Shown piece by piece: positions 60,354 to 64,000 of a stretch of 64,000 nt of DNA; within the stretch, counting starts at the first letter, position 1, and every line of letters begins with the position of its first letter. The translations under genes were made by a program, and so were the position numbers. Under the pieces are notes generated by a model. That model had not been told where the DNA came from and made no database searches. It saw only the letters and a list, made by a program, of their open reading frames with translations. Source of the stretch: Porodaedalea pini. Its lineage: Eukaryota; Basidiomycota; Agaricomycetes; Hymenochaetales; Hymenochaetaceae. The DNA is taken from the NCBI GenBank assembly GCA_002794775.1, contig NBAY01000056.1, positions 1-64,000 on the forward strand. Reading direction: 5' to 3'.

Positions 60354-62606
60354 CCTAGATCTGCCGGACTTATTATATATCCCTTAGTACGAAACGAGCC
60401 TCAGAGCGCGCGCGCGGACGCTGTTAGTGGCGACGCTGAGTCCGCGCGTGCATCGCCCGTGACGGTCTTCTGTGTAGTGTTGATGTAGAATGCAGTTTGC
60501 AGCGTGTACAAGGCGCGGGGGGGCAGCGTGTCCGCCTCGTGCTCGCCGCGATCCGGTGTCCCGTCGCCCGAGTCGGCGGCCACTTTAAGTCCATTTTTAA
60601 CGTAAACTTGGACAAAAATACGACGACTGGTTGAGAAAATAAAATGAATACATATGTCTATACGTTCAAGTTCCCTTTGCACTACGTGAAACATTCAGTG
60701 TGCAGAATATCCTCCTCCTCCTAACTTCTCAAATTCATTCTTAAATTGAAGTTCATTTCTCTCTAGGCAGTCCCCAGACCTGTTGTTAATATTCTTAGCC
60801 GCAAACTTCCCACCCGCGGCCCACGACGACTTTCCCAACCAAAAACACACATACACACAGTATCACAGCGACTCTGATTCCGATTCCGATCCCGTGAAGG
60901 CGAGAGGCGACGAATCATAGGGGTCCAAGTCTACATGAAGCCTGAAGTCTGAGGTCTGAGCACTGAGCGTCGAGCGCCGAGCAGCGGCTATACCGAGACA
61001 ACTTCAGCTTGAAGACATATGCGGTAAGAATATTCATGATCATATTCATGGAGTCGAATCGCGACTAGCACTAGCACTAGTACTGTGACAGGAGCGTATC
61101 CGAGTCTGAGTCTGAGTTCCACTGCATGACCAGTCTCAGGCTTACACGCCCACCCCGGGCCTAGGAACACGAAATATTAATGTTCATATTAATATTGACA
61201 TCGTTGTTTCGAGTCCCCAAGTCAAACAGCAGAAGATGCGGAACTATGTAGTAGTAGCACTGGGATTGCCACCCGGAGTCCTCAGGCTTTCGTTCCGAGT
61301 GACTCGGGCTCCCATTCCCCTTGCAGCGGCAGCGACAGCGGCCACGCCAGCGATTCATCGTCAAGCTATAGAAACAGAGGGGCAGCCGGCCCGAGGAGAG
61401 ACCTCGATCCGAGTCTTATCCTGCCCCTGCTCAGCTCAGGTGAATATTAATGAGGGGAACAGCCAGTAAAGAGAACATACGACATGCATTGTGTCAGCAC
61501 TAGTGTATACATAACAGTATTTGGAAAGAAAGGACGCTGGTTGAGCGCGAGGCTCCGAGTGTGAGTCGGAGTCGGAGTCGCCGAGCCAGAACCAAAGACT
61601 CGAAACCCGTAGAGAGGGAGCTTCCAGTCTCTCTCCGAGTCATTTCTCCGCTCTTGAGTCTCAGTTCTAGTTCTCCAATCGTCCATATTCTTCGCTCGCA
61701 TTTCAAATCTCTCTCTCTCTCTTACTTTGAAAGCATCAAATGCCACTCTCCGTTTTGTGGATGTTCGTTCAAAAGCTATACGAGCGTGCACCTTCTTGCG
61801 CCAGGCCTAAGTTTGTCGAGAACGTTGAACGTTGAGCATTTCTCGAAATATCAGAAATCCAATATGGGTCCAATTACATCTTTAAGGGGCACAAGCAGTG
61901 GGATCGCAATGAAAATAAATAAATAGGAGAAAAGACACGTACGTATGCCAGCAGGAACGCAATCACGGTCTGTCTCGAATAGGCAGACTCGAAGGGGATG
62001 AGGCGAGTCGGGAGCTGAAGAGGAAAGGCGGTGCTGGAAGGTTAGTGATCGACATGTGCTGTATAGTACCTCGAGTGAAGGATTGAGTATGACTCTGAGC
62101 ACGAGTCGCTCGAGGAGGGTTGTCGAGTACGAGCACGAGTCTCGTCGTGTGCGGGTGCTCGTGACTGTTGAGAGTCGAACGTGGTGCTCAGCACGGGTCG
62201 CTCTGCGGTGCTGAGCTGTCTCCTCGTGACTTCCGAGTCGAGTCTTCACTGCGCTGCTGCCACTCGATGACTCATCATTTCACGTGCAATTGCCTCCGCC
62301 TATTCCAGAAAGGAAAGCCGATCAGTAATTCATTTTTATTTTTTGGCAGGGCTATGGGTTGGCTTTTGCACTCTTTCTCTCCTTACAAAAAGCACAGGTC
62401 GTGCGTTCCCCTCCTACCCTTTCCCGCCCAAGTCTCTTCCCCTTCGTCTCTTCCGAGCCGTCCTTGCGTCGTTCGCAGTCGTCATTCCCATCTCCCGACG
62501 CATCCTAGCAGTCGCCGCCGCCCCCGTCGCCCGACTCTCACCCGACGACTCCCTCGCACTAAAATTTTCAAAAAGCGAGGCACAACAACCCCTCCCCCTC
62601 ACAGCG
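60354..62606. promoter_or_regulatory. Divergent 2.25-kb spacer between two RING genes, rich in GAGTC motifs
   Basis: No conserved coding frame is seen. By eye about two dozen GAGTC/GACTC pentamers fall between 60860 and 62275, for example GAGTCGGAGTCGGAGTCG near 61565, against about three expected by chance. AT-rich palindromic ATATTAATGTTCATATTAAT lies near 61171. A pyrimidine-rich stretch (about 62390-62600) precedes the start of the second RING gene. It may be a long regulatory spacer or old transposon debris. Confidence 0.5.
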
Positions 62607-64000
62607 ATGCTGACGCTCAACGCCGACTCCGCCTGCGACGTCTGCGCAGAGGAGTACGGGCCCTTCAACCTCCCGCGCTGCATCCCCTGCGGGCACGTCC
62701 TCTGCGCGACCTGCGCCGACACCATCATCGACAAGACCTCCCCGCGCCTCCAGCCCGCCTGCCCCTTCTGTCGCGAGCCCTTCGCCCGCGACGGCGTCCG
62801 CGTCATCCGCATCGACTTCAGCGGCAGCTCCGGCGGCGGGTCCACCAGCGCAAATGCACTGGGCGTCGGGGACGGAGGAGCACTCGGCGCGACGGAGACG
62901 TGCATCGATGGCGGCGCGATGGCGTTGATGGACGACGAGACCGTGCTGTACGACGTCCGGCAGAGCCGTTCCCCCTTACACTCCGCCCGCGCATCGCGTG
63001 ACCCCTCACGCGCAACCTCACTCGAACGGCCCTCCCCGTCCTCTCCATCCGGCTCCCATCCTCCCAACGGCATCTTCACCACGATCAACGAGGACCACCC
63101 CACGCTCCCGTCCTCGTTCGATGCAGCAGCGCACAAGGAGCGTGCGCGCGAGCTCGAGAAAAAGGTCGCCAAGGTCGCGACGAAGCGCTGCAGCGCAGAG
63201 GAGGTGCAGGCGCTCCAGCGCGAGCTCGGCGAGTGGATGAGCATCGACAAGGTCCTCGGCTCCTCCGGCCTCAGTTCAAGTGACAAACAGGTGCGTACAT
63301 ACGTATTTTTTCTTTTATGTACATGTCCATTTGCTGATGCATACATTCGTATCGAACAGCAACACGCAGCGATCCACCTCTCGCACCTCCTCCTACGCGC
63401 GATCCTCATGAATCACCTCGCGCACTCCGAGGCCTCGCGCGTCGCCAAGGGCGCAGAGGCTCAGCTCCGCTCACGCATCGCCGACGGCGAGCTCGTGCGC
63501 GAGAAGCTCGATGCGGACCTCCGCAAGACGAAGAACCTCCTCCAAACGCGTTCGCACGAGGTCTCCCTCCTCAAGGCCGAGCTCGCGCGGCTCCGCGGGG
63601 AGGATTACTCCGACCACAACCACAACCACAACCACAATAACAAAACGGACCGCGCGCAGGGCGCGGTGACCCCGACGCGCAGGCAGAGCCTCAGCGCGCC
63701 AACCTCCCCAGACGGCTACTTCTCGTCCTTCGCCTTCTCCAGCGCAAGCACCGCCGTCCCGCCTGCGTCTTCGAGCCGGAGCAACCCTGCGAGCGGCGCG
63801 AACAGCCCGTGCTCGAGCGGGCGGACGACGCCCACGGCTGGACTGGCGCTCGCGAACCCGATGATGCCGATGGGGTCTGCGTTCCCACCGATCGGGGTGA
63901 CGATGATGAGCACGAGCGGCGGCATGTCGAGTGCGAGCGCGAGCGCCGCAGCGGCTGCGCGCCCCTCGATGTCCGGACCCACACGGGCACAATCGACGGC
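62607..64000 (+). CDS. RING-finger protein with coiled coil (runs off the window)
   Basis: Start ATG at 62607; exon 1 to 63290, intron 63291-63359 (GTGCGT...CAG), then exon 2 open to the end of the window. The RING has Cys10, Cys13, Cys28, His30, Cys33, Cys36, Cys52 and Cys55 (CDVCAEEYG...CGHVLCATC...CPFC), so it is probably an E3 ubiquitin ligase. After a Ser/Gly-rich linker a coiled-coil region starts near residue 175 (ERARELEKKVAKVATKRC, then VQALQRELGEWM) and continues in exon 2 (VREKLDADLRKTKNLL, SLLKAELARLRGED). A (HN) repeat and a Ser/Ala/Pro-rich low-complexity region follow. The layout (N-terminal RING, coiled coil, disordered tail) mirrors the divergent gene at 56590-60353. The C-terminus is not in the window. 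Confidence 0.88.
   Translation, partial: MLTLNADSACDVCAEEYGPFNLPRCIPCGHVLCATCADTIIDKTSPRLQPACPFCREPFARDGVRVIRIDFSGSSGGGSTSANALGVGDGGALGATETCIDGGAMALMDDETVLYDVRQSRSPLHSARASRDPSRATSLERPSPSSPSGSHPPNGIFTTINEDHPTLPSSFDAAAHKERARELEKKVAKVATKRCSAEEVQALQRELGEWMSIDKVLGSSGLSSSDKQVRTYVFFLLCTCPFADAYIRIEQQHAAIHLSHLLLRAILMNHLAHSEASRVAKGAEAQLRSRIADGELVREKLDADLRKTKNLLQTRSHEVSLLKAELARLRGEDYSDHNHNHNHNNKTDRAQGAVTPTRRQSLSAPTSPDGYFSSFAFSSASTAVPPASSSRSNPASGANSPCSSGRTTPTAGLALANPMMPMGSAFPPIGVTMMSTSGGMSSASASAAAAARPSMSGPTRAQST

Noticed and set aside
62168..63001. A 277-codon plus-strand frame overlapping the second RING gene
   Set aside because: It is Arg/Pro-rich in another frame of GC-rich coding DNA; the frame starting at 62607 carries the RING motif and continues across a proper intron.

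Overview
The window looks like a piece of an Agaricomycete (mushroom-forming basidiomycete) genome. Genes are split by many short GT-AG introns of about 45-90 bp. Two families that I know mainly from Agaricomycetes are present (a DUF6698-type and a DUF7770-like protein), and the repeats are chromodomain Ty3 retrotransposons typical of fungi. Species cannot be named from the sequence. All family assignments below come from reading motifs by eye, not from searches.

Layout. (1) 0-5 kb: a DUF6698-type gene, the ribosomal protein gene RPS14 (uS11) on the minus strand and a DUF7770-like gene. (2) 5-42 kb: a retrotransposon graveyard. A decayed copy of a cytosolic prolyl-tRNA synthetase gene, with introns still present, is split by Ty3 element B (7805-22204, TSD GGTAT). 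B was itself invaded by element A (13179-19445, TSD AAAAC) and by two unrelated TG...CA elements, E1 (TSD GTGG) and, inside E1, E2 (TSD CTGC). A CpG-starved, AT-rich stretch with a second E1 copy follows. Next comes element C (27763-41892, TSD GTTTG), invaded by a second E2 copy, by element D (29777-36039, TSD TCATG) and by an LTR of another family (E3, TSD CACCC). A-D belong to one chromovirus-type Ty3 family (gag, zinc knuckle, protease, RT, RNase H, integrase, chromodomain), and none is intact. (3) 42-53.8 kb: a tandem array. Each unit carries a protein kinase gene followed, on the opposite strand, by a fragment of an ABCC (MRP-type) transporter cut off in both nucleotide-binding domains. 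Unit 1 is CpG-depleted and contains a non-autonomous hAT element with an 8-bp TSD; unit 2 is better preserved; the third kinase copy (51945-53775) is an uninterrupted 344-residue gene. (4) 54-64 kb: housekeeping DNA. A VAMP7-type R-SNARE gene and the Sec61 beta gene are divergent from a 169-bp promoter region. Two RING-finger/coiled-coil genes point away from each other across a 2.25-kb spacer rich in GAGTC motifs; the second runs off the window.

Two themes link the regions. Premature stops in the repeats are mostly CGA to TGA or other C-to-T changes at CpG, as expected where repeats are cytosine-methylated. CpG loss is also regional, with a fairly sharp edge inside the hAT element near 45.98 kb. 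Exact target-site duplications let the insertions be ordered: ProRS copy, then B, then A and E1, then E2; and C, then D, E2 and E3.
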